Positions 1-5,185 of a stretch of DNA of 6,665 nucleotides are shown here, in pieces (the first letter of the stretch is position 1; each line of letters opens with the position of its first letter). Location of the stretch: contig JAQICW010000558.1 of NCBI GenBank assembly GCA_027858355.1, positions 1 to 6,665 on the forward strand, given 5' to 3'. The notes beneath the pieces were generated by a model. The model was not told the DNA's origin. It saw only the letters and a list, made by a program, of their open reading frames with translations, and did no database searches. This DNA comes from Desulfobacula sp. (GTDB lineage: Bacteria; Desulfobacterota; Desulfobacteria; Desulfobacterales; Desulfobacteraceae). Made by a program: the position numbers and the translations under genes.

Positions 1-210
1 CTTGACCCAAAAGTTAACGCTGCCGAGGTTTTGGCTCATGGATATCCTGCGACTGATGCGCTGACAAGAGATCTTCTTCCAAAAGAAATGTCAGAAGATC
101 CCATTATGTATCCGTCAAAAAAACTGTTGAGTGCATTGGAATTTGGTGCAGCGGCTACACTTACCAGTCCTTTGCGGGCTGAAGTTATGGCGCGTTTCAA
201 GTCTGCCTGA
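1..210 (+). CDS. Spermidine/putrescine-type ABC transporter periplasmic binding protein, C-terminal end (partial)
   Basis: The reading frame is open from the first base and ends at TGA 208-210, so only the last 69 residues are present. The stretch A-HGYPATDALTRDLLP followed by DPIMYPS resembles the C-terminal end of PotD/PotF-family solute-binding proteins, where a GYP-x-x-x-A segment precedes a 'P...D..lYPs' segment. The protein would bind a polyamine in the periplasm and deliver it to the permease pair encoded directly downstream. The gap to the next gene is 43 bp with no terminator-like hairpin, which supports one operon. The substrate cannot be fixed from this fragment; a related ligand is possible. 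The family call rests on a short tail and on the two PotB/PotC-type neighbours. Confidence 0.8.
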   Translation, partial: LDPKVNAAEVLAHGYPATDALTRDLLPKEMSEDPIMYPSKKLLSALEFGAAATLTSPLRAEVMARFKSA

Positions 211-253
211 AAAAAATTACAATAACTACTAAAGTTAGGAAATTGGAAAAATA

Positions 254-1111
254 ATGACTGCACAGCCCAAATCATATGTGACACTATTTTTATTGGCACC
301 AATGGCGATATGGATGGCAATATTTTTAATTATGCCTCTTCTGGTTCTTCTTGTGTACAGTTTTGGTGAACTGGCCCCGATGGGCGGGTATAAACCTGCT
401 TTTACATTAGCACAGTATGCCAATCTGCCGACTCGATTCGCTGCATTTAAAAATACGATGGTGCTGGCACCGGCCGGGACTTTGTGTGCAGTCATTATTG
501 CTTATCCAATGGCTTATTATCTGGCCAGAAAGGTAAATCCAAAAAAAAGGTTGCTGTGGCTGACACTTATTATTGTTCCATTCTGGACAAGCCTTCTGAT
601 CCGAACTTATGCCTGGATGTTTATTCTTGGAGGTAGAGGAATTCCTGCTTGGCTGCAATACATCGGCATTGATGATTTTCGGATACTCAATACTCCAACA
701 GCAGTTTTGATTGGAATTGTTTATGTATATTTACCACTGATGTTGTTTCCAATATTTGTCAGTCTTGAAAAACTCGATGGGAGCCTGCTTGAAGCATCAA
801 GTGATCTTGGTGCTTCACCAATAAAAACATTCTTGAAGGTGACATTGCCCATGTCTCTTCCAGGAGTAGCGACCGGCTGCATGCTTGTTTTTATTTTATT
901 GATGGGCGAGTTTATAATACCCGCATTCCTTGGTGGTGGTAAGGTCTTTTTTATAGGTAATGCTCTTGTTGATCTCTTTTTGCAATCGAGAAACTGGCCG
1001 TTTGGTGCAGCCGTAGCTGTAACACTTGTGGTTATTATGTTAATTGTAGTTTCGCTTTATATGAAACTGGTATTCAAATCCACTAAAACTCAAGATGTTT
1101 CAATGATATAA
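254..1111 (+). CDS. potB: Polyamine-type ABC transporter permease, PotB-like
   Basis: This is a 285-residue integral inner-membrane protein, close to the usual PotB length. I see about six hydrophobic segments, near residues 9-34, 66-90, 98-122, 150-171, 207-232 and 260-281. The segment LLIRTYAWMFILG (about 114-126) is typical of PotB-type permeases. The cytoplasmic EAA loop that docks the ATPase runs from E180 (EASSDLGASPIKTF) through TLP to G208. It would form the translocation channel with the PotC-like protein that follows 9 bp downstream. ATG 254 is preceded by short purine-rich stretches (AGGA 237-240, GGAAAA 245-250), so the ribosome-binding site is modest. Substrate assignment to spermidine/putrescine is by family and gene order; the permease itself does not prove it. 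Confidence 0.9.
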   Translation: MTAQPKSYVTLFLLAPMAIWMAIFLIMPLLVLLVYSFGELAPMGGYKPAFTLAQYANLPTRFAAFKNTMVLAPAGTLCAVIIAYPMAYYLARKVNPKKRLLWLTLIIVPFWTSLLIRTYAWMFILGGRGIPAWLQYIGIDDFRILNTPTAVLIGIVYVYLPLMLFPIFVSLEKLDGSLLEASSDLGASPIKTFLKVTLPMSLPGVATGCMLVFILLMGEFIIPAFLGGGKVFFIGNALVDLFLQSRNWPFGAAVAVTLVVIMLIVVSLYMKLVFKSTKTQDVSMI

Positions 1112-1115
1112 GGAG
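1110..1115 (+). promoter_or_regulatory. Ribosome-binding site deciding the potC-like start
   Basis: AAGGAG overlaps the last bases of the potB-like stop codon and lies 5 nt before ATG 1121. An in-frame GTG at 1115 would sit on the Shine-Dalgarno sequence itself, so ATG 1121 is the better start. The overlap suggests translational coupling of the two permeases. Confidence 0.8.
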
Positions 1116-1120
1116 TGCTC

Positions 1121-1930
1121 ATGCGTTGGTACGCTGTTTTTGTTTATCTGTTTTTATATGCCCCCATTGGGATTATTATATTATTCAGCTTTAATTCTGG
1201 AAACCATGCCAGTGATTTTCAGGGTTTTTCCATCAAATGGTTTGGAATTGCACTGTCCAACCCTTTTGTAATTGAAGCTTTGAAGGTAAGTCTTATTGTC
1301 GCCATAATAACTGCGTTTCTGTCAAGCGTCATGGGAACAATGGCTGCACTCGCACTTCAAAATATACGCGGAGCTTTGCGTATCATATTTGATTCACTGA
1401 TTTATATTGCAGTTATGATTCCTGGAATCGTAATTGGAATTGCAGCTCTTATAGCTATGGCAAATACTCTGAATATCATTAATCCGATGATTGATATAAT
1501 ATGGCCGGATGTATTTGGTAATGCACCTCATCTAAATCTTGGTTTGTTTTCAATAACGGGTATTCATACTCTTTGGACAATGTCTCTTACTACGATCATT
1601 ATTCGCGCACGGCTTCAGGGTATGGACAGAAGTTTGATTGAAGCTTCGAATGATCTTTACGCAACCCCATTTCAAACATTTTATAAAATAACTTTGCCGC
1701 AGATATTCCCTGGAATTCTAGCTGCGGCATTATTGAGTTTCACACTTAGTTTTGATGATTTTATTATGGCTTTTTTTGTTGCAGGCGGGAAGACAACACT
1801 TCCCATTTATGTGTTTGCATCAATCAGGCGTGGTGTAACACCTGAAATTAATGCTATTGCCACCATGATGTTAATTGTTTCTCTTGTATTCTTGTTTATT
1901 TCACAATGGCTGAATCGTTCAAAAAAATAA
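1121..1930 (+). CDS. potC: Polyamine-type ABC transporter permease, PotC-like
   Basis: This is a 269-residue inner-membrane permease, close to the usual PotC length. It begins with a hydrophobic segment (WYAVFVYLFLYAPIGIIILFSF) typical of PotC. The EAA loop starts at E174 (EASNDLYATPFQTF) and ends in TLPQIFPG at G198. The following LLSFTLSFDDFIMAFF (about 204-219) is a strong PotC-type signature. The glycine usually found in the EAA loop (DLGA) is tyrosine here (DLYA), a variant I believe also occurs in other PotC-like permeases. ATG 1121 is chosen over the in-frame GTG 1115 because AAGGAG 1110-1115 is correctly spaced for the ATG. It pairs with the upstream PotB-like subunit. Regulation is not visible in the window, and no promoter lies within the operon that I would defend. 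Confidence 0.9.
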   Translation: MRWYAVFVYLFLYAPIGIIILFSFNSGNHASDFQGFSIKWFGIALSNPFVIEALKVSLIVAIITAFLSSVMGTMAALALQNIRGALRIIFDSLIYIAVMIPGIVIGIAALIAMANTLNIINPMIDIIWPDVFGNAPHLNLGLFSITGIHTLWTMSLTTIIIRARLQGMDRSLIEASNDLYATPFQTFYKITLPQIFPGILAAALLSFTLSFDDFIMAFFVAGGKTTLPIYVFASIRRGVTPEINAIATMMLIVSLVFLFISQWLNRSKK

Positions 1931-1968
1931 CTTAAAAGATTGTATTATAGGAAACAGCGAGGATTTAT

Positions 1969-2358
1969 ATGAAACTTGACCATTGTTCAAACCGTATTGC
2001 TCAGGGGAAAATAACGCTAATGCAAGAATTGTTTGTAAAAGAACTTGGTTTTACACTCCTTCGGGGATTGCCTGATGAAATATGGTTGCGCCAGAAAGAT
2101 TCAAATGTAGATATACAATTTTGTGAAAGCAATAGCAGTCTGTCAACTGTTTCCGATAAACAGAACTCACATATTGCCTTCATAAGCAATAAACCCGAAA
2201 AAGAACTTGAAAGACTGGCAGCCTGGTTTAGGGCACGCGGTTATGGCACAAAGATTGGATCGTGGTCTGACAAAGAATTCTATCTTGATGTTCCAGAAGT
2301 ATTTGTCGATTTTTCAATAGAAGCAATGTATCCGGAAATAGCGGAATATGATATATAG
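1969..2358 (+). CDS. Small VOC-superfamily (glyoxalase/bleomycin-resistance fold) protein, function unknown
   Basis: This 129-residue soluble protein shows the two-half layout of a VOC fold. Residues 1-55 begin with KLDH, pass through a helix ending in KELGFTLL, and end in a strand VDIQF. Residues 66-119 begin SHIAFIS, pass through a helix ending in ARGY, and end in a strand VDFSI. H5 and H68 fall where many metal-dependent VOC enzymes have histidine ligands. The acidic residues D48 and D114 lie in the matching strands of the two halves, so a metal site H5/D48/H68/D114 is possible. That alignment is by eye. CGAGGA 1958-1963 sits 5 nt before the ATG. The gene follows the potC-like stop by 38 bp with no hairpin between, so it is probably co-transcribed with the transporter. 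Its substrate and any link to polyamines are unknown. Confidence 0.7.
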   Translation: MKLDHCSNRIAQGKITLMQELFVKELGFTLLRGLPDEIWLRQKDSNVDIQFCESNSSLSTVSDKQNSHIAFISNKPEKELERLAAWFRARGYGTKIGSWSDKEFYLDVPEVFVDFSIEAMYPEIAEYDI

Positions 2359-2466
2359 AGTATGATTCAACACTGACTCAAAATTTATCTTAACTGACTG
2401 ATTGAAAAGAAAAAAATAGTAATTATTAAAAAAACCAGAATCGCATCGATAGTAACTTATTGAAAT
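2359..2466. other. AT-rich intergenic stretch, nothing recognised
   Basis: This stretch lies after the VOC gene and before the MITE-like element. I found no open frame with recognisable similarity, no convincing terminator hairpin with a T-run, and no RNA gene. ACTGACT occurs twice as a direct repeat (near 2375 and 2393) without clear meaning. If the oxidoreductase gene on the other strand once continued here, no similarity to that family remains visible. Confidence 0.5.
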
Positions 2467-2483
2467 TTAACCCATCTTTGCGA
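2467..2483 (+). repeat. Left terminal inverted repeat of the MITE-like element
   Basis: TTAACCCATCTTTGCGA pairs with the repeat at 2654-2670 on the opposite strand with one mismatch in 17. Confidence 0.7.
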
Positions 2484-2528
2484 TTTTTTTTCACAAAGAG
2501 CTCAAAAACCAGCAATTTTAAGAACTTC

Positions 2529-2543
2529 AAAGATTTAATCTTT
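2529..2543. repeat. Perfect palindrome inside the MITE-like element
   Basis: AAAGATT-T-AATCTTT is a 7+1+7 perfect palindrome. It may be a structural feature of the element. It is AT-rich and has no downstream T-run that would make it a classic terminator. Confidence 0.5.
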
Positions 2544-2630
2544 ATAATTTCAGGAGGTTAAAAATCTGAAGTGTTAATATTGGTAAAAGTAGTGCCATAG
2601 CCGAGGTTTTTAAAACGTAATCATCTGTAA

Positions 2631-2645
2631 TAATAAGACTTATTA
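2631..2645. repeat. Perfect palindrome near the right end of the MITE-like element
   Basis: TAATAAG-A-CTTATTA is a 7+1+7 perfect palindrome 9 bp inside the right terminal repeat. It has the same geometry as the palindrome at 2529-2543 but a different sequence. Confidence 0.5.
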
Positions 2646-2647
2646 AC

Positions 2648-2752
2648 TTATGGTCGAAAAGATGGGTTAAGACCTGCTCTTCCCAAATAACCTGTAGCAG
2701 TCAACTCATTGTGCCCACCGCCTACAACAATTGCATCATATTTGTCTTTCAT
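2648..2752 (-). pseudogene. N-terminal remnant of a FAD-dependent oxidoreductase (phytoene-dehydrogenase-like), truncated by the MITE-like element
   Basis: Reading leftward from ATG 2752, the first 28 residues (MKDKYDAIVVGGGHNELTATGYLGRAGL) match the FAD-binding Rossmann start of phytoene-desaturase/COG1233-type oxidoreductases, normally written D-A-I-V-V-G-G-G-H-N-G-L. Similarity stops at AGL. The next codons come from the terminal repeat of the neighbouring element, and the frame ends at TAA 2648-2650 after 34 codons, against several hundred residues in the family. The third glycine of the GxGxxG motif is glutamate (E16, codon GAG), a single-base change from a glycine codon. In-frame ATGs also lie at 2770 and 2773, so the original start is uncertain. 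The gene lies about 77 bp after the MoaD-like gene in the same direction and was probably the last member of the AOR operon. Confidence 0.75.
2654..2670 (-). repeat. Right terminal inverted repeat of the MITE-like element
   Basis: Read on the minus strand this is TTAACCCATCTTTTCGA, matching the left repeat at 16 of 17 positions. It supplies the last codons and nearly the stop of the truncated oxidoreductase frame on the minus strand. Confidence 0.7.
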
Positions 2753-2829
2753 TTTATTCCCATCTTTCATCATTTTGATGATTTAAGTATTATGATTATT
2801 TTTGACCCTGTTAAAAGAATTTCTATATC

Positions 2830-3069
2830 TTATCCTCCGGCAATGGGTTGTAAGATTTTGATCTGTGTCTCGTTTTTTAGTCGGGTGTCTTTTTGTACAG
2901 GTTTGCCGTCCATCAAGATCATGCCCACACGCTTTGGCAAAACATTTAAATAGACCAGAAGGTCCTGGATGGAACTTTCTTCAGGAAGAAGAACATCAAG
3001 ACCACTCAAATGATCATAATCATCAAAAGAGCGGCTCAATGTTCCATATAATTTAATATTCAGTTTCAA
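2830..3069 (-). CDS. MoaD/ThiS-family sulfur-carrier protein
   Basis: This is a 79-residue ubiquitin-fold protein of typical MoaD size. It starts MKLNIKLYGTLSR and ends ILQPIAGG. The terminal Gly78-Gly79 is the adenylated and thiocarboxylated tail that MoaD/ThiS proteins use to hand over sulfur. The DVLLPEESSIQDLLVYLN segment matches the strand-helix region of the fold. It follows AOR by 8 bp, so it probably helps supply sulfur to the molybdopterin cofactor that AOR needs. MoaD-like genes beside AOR genes are a known arrangement. The start is TTG 3069 with no G-rich ribosome-binding site. The only other in-frame codons before an upstream stop are not usual starts, so translation probably depends on ribosomes finishing AOR. 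A ThiS-type role is less likely given the neighbour. Confidence 0.85.
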   Translation of the reverse strand: MKLNIKLYGTLSRSFDDYDHLSGLDVLLPEESSIQDLLVYLNVLPKRVGMILMDGKPVQKDTRLKNETQIKILQPIAGG

Positions 3070-3077
3070 GGATATAT

Positions 3078-4811
3078 TTATTTTTTAAAAAAATTAAATG
3101 TATTATCCATCTCTTCATCTGAAATCACAACTACTTTATTATGTGGTGGCAATGGTTCTTCATAAAACATTTTCGGCAGACGATCCTGTTCTTTTGTAAA
3201 ACCGGCTTTTCGGTTGAATTCAACCTCTATCTGAAGAATTTTTTTACCAATCTCGTTCCAGTCTTTTTCTGTAAATGGTTTTCCCGATTTTGCTGCCACC
3301 ATTTTACAGACATTGCCAACGCCATCCGGTGCGCTAAATCCAGTCTGGGCAAAGTCGCAGATCCCAACAGTGTCGACAAGAACCATATGTATTTGTGCAT
3401 CTCTTGATACATCCACCTGGCCTTCCGACGAAAACCGATCCAGGGTACCACCGAATGCTTCGAGGTTGCTTTCCACACAAAAGCCTGCGGTATGGTCTCC
3501 GCCCATGGGGCTTGTAGCATATGTCACTGCCATTCCATTGATCACTCTGGGATCATAGGCTGCAATACTCTGCCCTTTTACCACTGGAACCCTGTCATGA
3601 TTAAAATGTTTACCTACCTGTTCAGGTCCATTCCCGATAATTTTTCCAAATTCCGTGCCACTGGCAACTTCCTTTACCATTTCAATAGCAGCCGCACTAT
3701 CTCCAAACTCCTTGTACCCGGCATCCATGGCAACAGCAATAGCAACTCCTGTACTCATGGTGTCAAGACCTATATCATCACAAAGAAAATCAAGTGTTGC
3801 AATGGAATCAAGATCATTGTTTCCTATCATTCCACCCATTGACCAGATGGTTTCATACTCAAGAGAAGAGGTGATATATTTCCCCTTTTCATCTACATAT
3901 TCGTTGGAACAATTGATAATGCACTGCGCACACCCCTTATGATTTTGTATTCCTCCACGGCTTTTAATAATTTGAGCCATGTTTTCACCACTGATTTTAT
4001 CAGCATCCTCAAACTGACCTTCCCTGGCATTACGCGTGGGAAAGGCTCCAGCAGCATTAATTGGTTCAACCAAAACAGCTGAACCTAATTCAGCAAGTTC
4101 TTTGGTAAATTCATCTGCCATTACAGCTTTGGCAAAAATTTTAGCACTCTCTTTAAATACTTTTGGGTCATGAATTGGATCTGCATTTTTTGCTTTTTTC
4201 TCAACAATAATTGCTTTTAGCCCTTTGGACCCCATGACAGCTCCAAGCCCGCCACGCCCGGCAGCCCGACATGGACGGCCATTTACGTCTGTTGTCTGAA
4301 TGGATGCTGCAGATAATTGAAATTCACCTGCAGGGCCGATACAGGTGATACTTTTATTGTCTCCATGAATATCTTTAATTGCTGCAACAAGGTCATATGT
4401 CCTTTTACCCTGGAATGGGTTTCCATCGACTAAAGCAGCATTGCCTTCATTGTCTATAGTCAGGATACTCAGTTGGTCACCTTTTGGTTTACCCTCAATA
4501 ATAATGGCAGAAATACCGGTATGCCCCAGATTTGCAGCAACGGTTCCTCCAACATTACTCTCCTTTATACCACCAGTCAAAGGACTTTTTGCTCCTACGG
4601 AGAGCCTGGAAGAATTGACAAGGGAAGAACCACTCAAATACCCGGGCGCAAAAATTAACTTATTTTCAGGCCCGAGAGGATCACACATTGGAGGTACTTC
4701 ACTGTTAATAAAAAAAGATGTCAGCCCGCGTCCTCCCATTCCGGTGAATGCAGGTTCCATCTTTTCACTGGTAATTGTTCCGGTTGTCATATCGACTCTT
4801 ATAATTTTCAT
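3078..4811 (-). CDS. aor: Aldehyde:ferredoxin oxidoreductase (tungsten/molybdenum pterin enzyme)
   Basis: This 577-residue cytoplasmic enzyme is slightly shorter than the roughly 605 residues of the Pyrococcus furiosus protein. The family oxidises aldehydes to carboxylic acids at a bis-pterin tungsten site and passes electrons through a [4Fe-4S] cluster to ferredoxin or a partner protein. The N-terminal domain (about 1-205) has the usual start MKIIRVDMTTG, the GGRGL segment, and the RAAGRGGLGAVMGSKGLKAI segment. The cluster ligands are visible as C294-x2-C297-x3-C301 and C485. The two pterin-binding motifs DxxGLD (D345-D350) and DxxGxC (D480-C485) are present, with isoleucine replacing leucine in the second. 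H440 in GGDH is at the place of the catalytic-site histidine (His448 in Pyrococcus). AGGAG lies 4-5 nt before the ATG. The aldehyde substrate cannot be told from sequence. The electron partner may be the HdrD-like protein encoded upstream; a simple ferredoxin is the alternative. Confidence 0.92.
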   Translation of the reverse strand: MKIIRVDMTTGTITSEKMEPAFTGMGGRGLTSFFINSEVPPMCDPLGPENKLIFAPGYLSGSSLVNSSRLSVGAKSPLTGGIKESNVGGTVAANLGHTGISAIIIEGKPKGDQLSILTIDNEGNAALVDGNPFQGKRTYDLVAAIKDIHGDNKSITCIGPAGEFQLSAASIQTTDVNGRPCRAAGRGGLGAVMGSKGLKAIIVEKKAKNADPIHDPKVFKESAKIFAKAVMADEFTKELAELGSAVLVEPINAAGAFPTRNAREGQFEDADKISGENMAQIIKSRGGIQNHKGCAQCIINCSNEYVDEKGKYITSSLEYETIWSMGGMIGNNDLDSIATLDFLCDDIGLDTMSTGVAIAVAMDAGYKEFGDSAAAIEMVKEVASGTEFGKIIGNGPEQVGKHFNHDRVPVVKGQSIAAYDPRVINGMAVTYATSPMGGDHTAGFCVESNLEAFGGTLDRFSSEGQVDVSRDAQIHMVLVDTVGICDFAQTGFSAPDGVGNVCKMVAAKSGKPFTEKDWNEIGKKILQIEVEFNRKAGFTKEQDRLPKMFYEEPLPPHNKVVVISDEEMDNTFNFFKK

Positions 4812-4815
4812 GCCG

Positions 4816-4822
4816 CTCCTTT
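4816..4822 (-). promoter_or_regulatory. Ribosome-binding site of the AOR gene
   Basis: On the minus strand AAGGAG lies 4-5 nt before the ATG at 4811. It survived the transposon insertion, which sits 12 bp or more further upstream, so AOR can still be translated independently. Confidence 0.75.
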
Positions 4823-4834
4823 CTATATTTATTT

Positions 4835-4842
4835 TTGTTTAT
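4835..4842. repeat. Target-site duplication, left copy
   Basis: TTGTTTAT immediately flanks the left end of the IS1595-type element and is repeated exactly at 5178-5185. An 8-bp duplication is characteristic of IS1595-family transposition. Confidence 0.85.
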
Positions 4843-4858
4843 AGGGGGTATCCATTTC
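4843..4858 (+). repeat. Left terminal inverted repeat of the IS1595-type element
   Basis: AGGGGGTATCCATTTC, 15 of 16 identical to the inverted copy at 5162-5177. The stop codon of the transposase fragment (minus strand, 4857-4859) overlaps its inner edge. Confidence 0.85.
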
Positions 4859-5159
4859 ACTGGCCTTTACATCCGCGCTTACCACCTTGTGTCTTGCCAC
4901 CTATAAGAGTTTCGTCAACTTCAACATTACCAGTAAGAGGCCTTCTATCTGGCCGAACCATAGCGCGGCGCATTTTATGAAGCCAACTCCAGGCTGTTTG
5001 ATAACTATTCAAACCAAGAACATGCTTGAGCCCTAAAGCACTTCCACCAAATTTTTGACTTGTTATATAGCAAATCGCTTGAAACCAGAGCCTAAGCGGT
5101 TTCCTTGTCCCTTGAAACATCGTCCCAGCAACAACAGATGTTTTGTGTTTACAAATAGA
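4857..5159 (-). pseudogene. Central fragment of an IS1595-family transposase
   Basis: The minus-strand frame is open right up to the right terminal repeat. Recognisable similarity begins at C-K-H-K-T-S-V-V-A-G-T-M-F (from about 5153) and continues from ATG 5120 with PLRLWFQAICYITSQKFG, the helix-turn-helix-like GLNSYQTAWSWLHKMRRAM, and VEVDETLIGG, which carries the first catalytic aspartate of the DDE triad. The frame then stops at TGA 4857-4859 inside the left terminal repeat. About 100 codons remain of the roughly 300 expected. The N-terminal zinc-ribbon region and the second and third catalytic residues are absent, so it is inactive as a transposase. Residual DNA-binding or a short translated peptide is conceivable, but nothing shows it. 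Confidence 0.88.
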
Positions 5160-5161
5160 AC

Positions 5162-5177
5162 GAAGTGGATACCCCCT
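5162..5177 (-). repeat. Right terminal inverted repeat of the IS1595-type element
   Basis: Read on the minus strand: AGGGGGTATCCACTTC. It matches the left end with a single T/C difference at position 13. Confidence 0.85.
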
Positions 5178-5185
5178 TTGTTTAT
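5178..5185. repeat. Target-site duplication, right copy
   Basis: TTGTTTAT, identical to 4835-4842. Its last base is the final base of the TAA stop codon of the HdrD-like gene, so the insertion left that protein unchanged. Confidence 0.85.

Larger units (their letters stand above)
2467..2670. mobile_element. MITE-like non-autonomous element, about 204 bp, with 17-bp imperfect terminal inverted repeats
   Basis: The ends are TTAACCCATCTTTGCGA on the left and, read from the other strand, TTAACCCATCTTTTCGA on the right, matching at 16 of 17 positions. The outermost TTAA on both sides could be a duplicated 4-bp target, in which case the element proper begins with CCCATCTTT. The interior has no convincing coding frame. 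It contains short perfect palindromes (2529-2543 and 2631-2645) and is strongly AT-rich. The right end abuts the point where similarity of the leftward FAD oxidoreductase fragment stops, which suggests insertion into, or deletion next to, that gene. I do not recognise the parent insertion-sequence family. Confidence 0.6.
4843..5177 (-). mobile_element. IS1595-family deletion derivative, 335 bp, with intact ends and an 8-bp target duplication
   Basis: The element is bounded by 16-bp terminal inverted repeats starting AGGGGGTATCC (15 of 16 identical) and flanked by a perfect 8-bp direct repeat TTGTTTAT. The interior is filled almost entirely by the central part of an IS1595-type transposase reading leftward. 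Both gene ends are missing: the zinc-ribbon N terminus and most of the DDE catalytic core. It cannot make an active transposase, so if it moved in this form a full-length relative had to supply the enzyme in trans. It lies exactly between the stop codon of the HdrD-like gene and the ribosome-binding site of AOR. Transcribed from the same strand as both genes, it lengthens their intergenic gap from a reconstructed 30 bp or so to over 370 bp. Confidence 0.88.

Noticed and set aside
1115..1120. GTG at 1115 as the start of the potC-like gene
   Set aside because: It overlaps the Shine-Dalgarno sequence AAGGAG (1110-1115), which is well spaced for ATG 1121; PotC-type proteins start close to that methionine.
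2711..2953. Plus-strand frame of about 80 codons across the MoaD-like gene and oxidoreductase remnant
   Set aside because: It is antisense to two recognised coding regions and has no similarity to known proteins.
3141..3942. Plus-strand open frames across the AOR gene
   Set aside because: They are antisense to a strongly recognisable AOR protein and encode nothing recognisable.
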